Origin: Paenibacillus assamensis DSM 18201
Lineage (GTDB): Bacteria > Bacillota > Bacilli > Paenibacillales > Paenibacillaceae
NCBI RefSeq assembly: GCF_000422445.1
Contig: NZ_AULU01000003.1
Location: 124,001 to 188,000, forward strand
Reading direction: 5' to 3'
Length of the DNA: 64,000 nt
Shown here: in pieces, positions 63,988 through 64,000 of the stretch
Position numbering within the stretch: the stretch's first letter is position 1
Layout: every line of letters begins with the position of its first letter
Program-made: the position numbers and the translations under genes
Notes under the pieces: model-generated
The model's database searches: none
The model's input: only the letters and a program-made list of their open reading frames with translations
Told to the model about the DNA's origin: nothing

Positions 63988-64000
63988 CTTAATCCTCTCC

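Overview
The window is a chromosomal segment of a Gram-positive, low-to-mid G+C, probably spore-forming bacterium, most likely from the Paenibacillus group of Firmicutes. This rests on the pheS-pheT / zapA-cvpA / mutS2 neighbourhood, two T-box leaders, strong AGGAGG ribosome binding sites with frequent TTG and GTG starts, a PerR-type operator, and families typical of that group (DUF4179 anti-sigma, DUF1796, YfiT-like transferase, M17 aminopeptidase). No phage, insertion sequence, CRISPR array, rRNA or tRNA gene was seen.

1-10.2 kb is housekeeping on the minus strand: pheS-pheT behind a T-box leader, then zapA-cvpA, then the 5' end of mutS2. The zapA product is enormous for its family: a normal ZapA head followed by about 1000 residues of coiled coil with two blocks of 11-residue repeats. 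Two plus-strand genes, a CuA-type cupredoxin lipoprotein and a small holin-like membrane protein, lie between cvpA and mutS2, where many Firmicutes carry polX.

10.2-20.1 kb holds a purine-type NCS2 permease and then a glycan or glycosylation cluster: a mannose-1-phosphate guanylyltransferase, a GDP-mannose dehydratase/reductase, two glycosyltransferases with extraordinary Lys/Arg-rich N-terminal tails, an FkbM methyltransferase, a DUF1796 protein and an unknown protein. 20.2-29.6 kb is a mixed region: LacI regulator, HMGL-like aldolase, class C serine hydrolase lipoprotein, a divergent LysR/EamA-transporter pair with a palindromic candidate operator, leucyl aminopeptidase and a PAS histidine kinase.

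29.2-38.4 kb contains small unknown proteins and then a tight four-gene alpha-glucan operon: DUF4912 protein, a GH57 branching enzyme fused to a GT4 glucan-synthase-like domain, a nucleotidyltransferase fused to a degenerate phosphomannomutase, and a GH15 glucoamylase-like enzyme. This is the best candidate for an incompletely described system in the window. A catalase gene with a PerR box over its -10 follows.

40.4-50.5 kb is the branched-chain amino acid region on the minus strand (T-box, ilvB, ilvN, ilvC, leuA, leuB). leuA and leuB are separated by an ECF sigma/anti-sigma pair of opposite orientation. 50.6-64 kb is accessory: GNAT, a Gly-rich small protein, an M14 peptidase remnant, a HAD phosphatase, DUF3817, an ArsR repressor with a clear operator and an SRPBCC-PDZ fusion, a YfiT-like protein, an HD phosphohydrolase, an S9 peptidase, a tandem pair of PAF-acetylhydrolase-like exported hydrolases, a possible spore-surface protein, a Nudix gene with a broken upstream Nudix remnant, and peptidase E. 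Assignments come from reading translated motifs; no database search was run.
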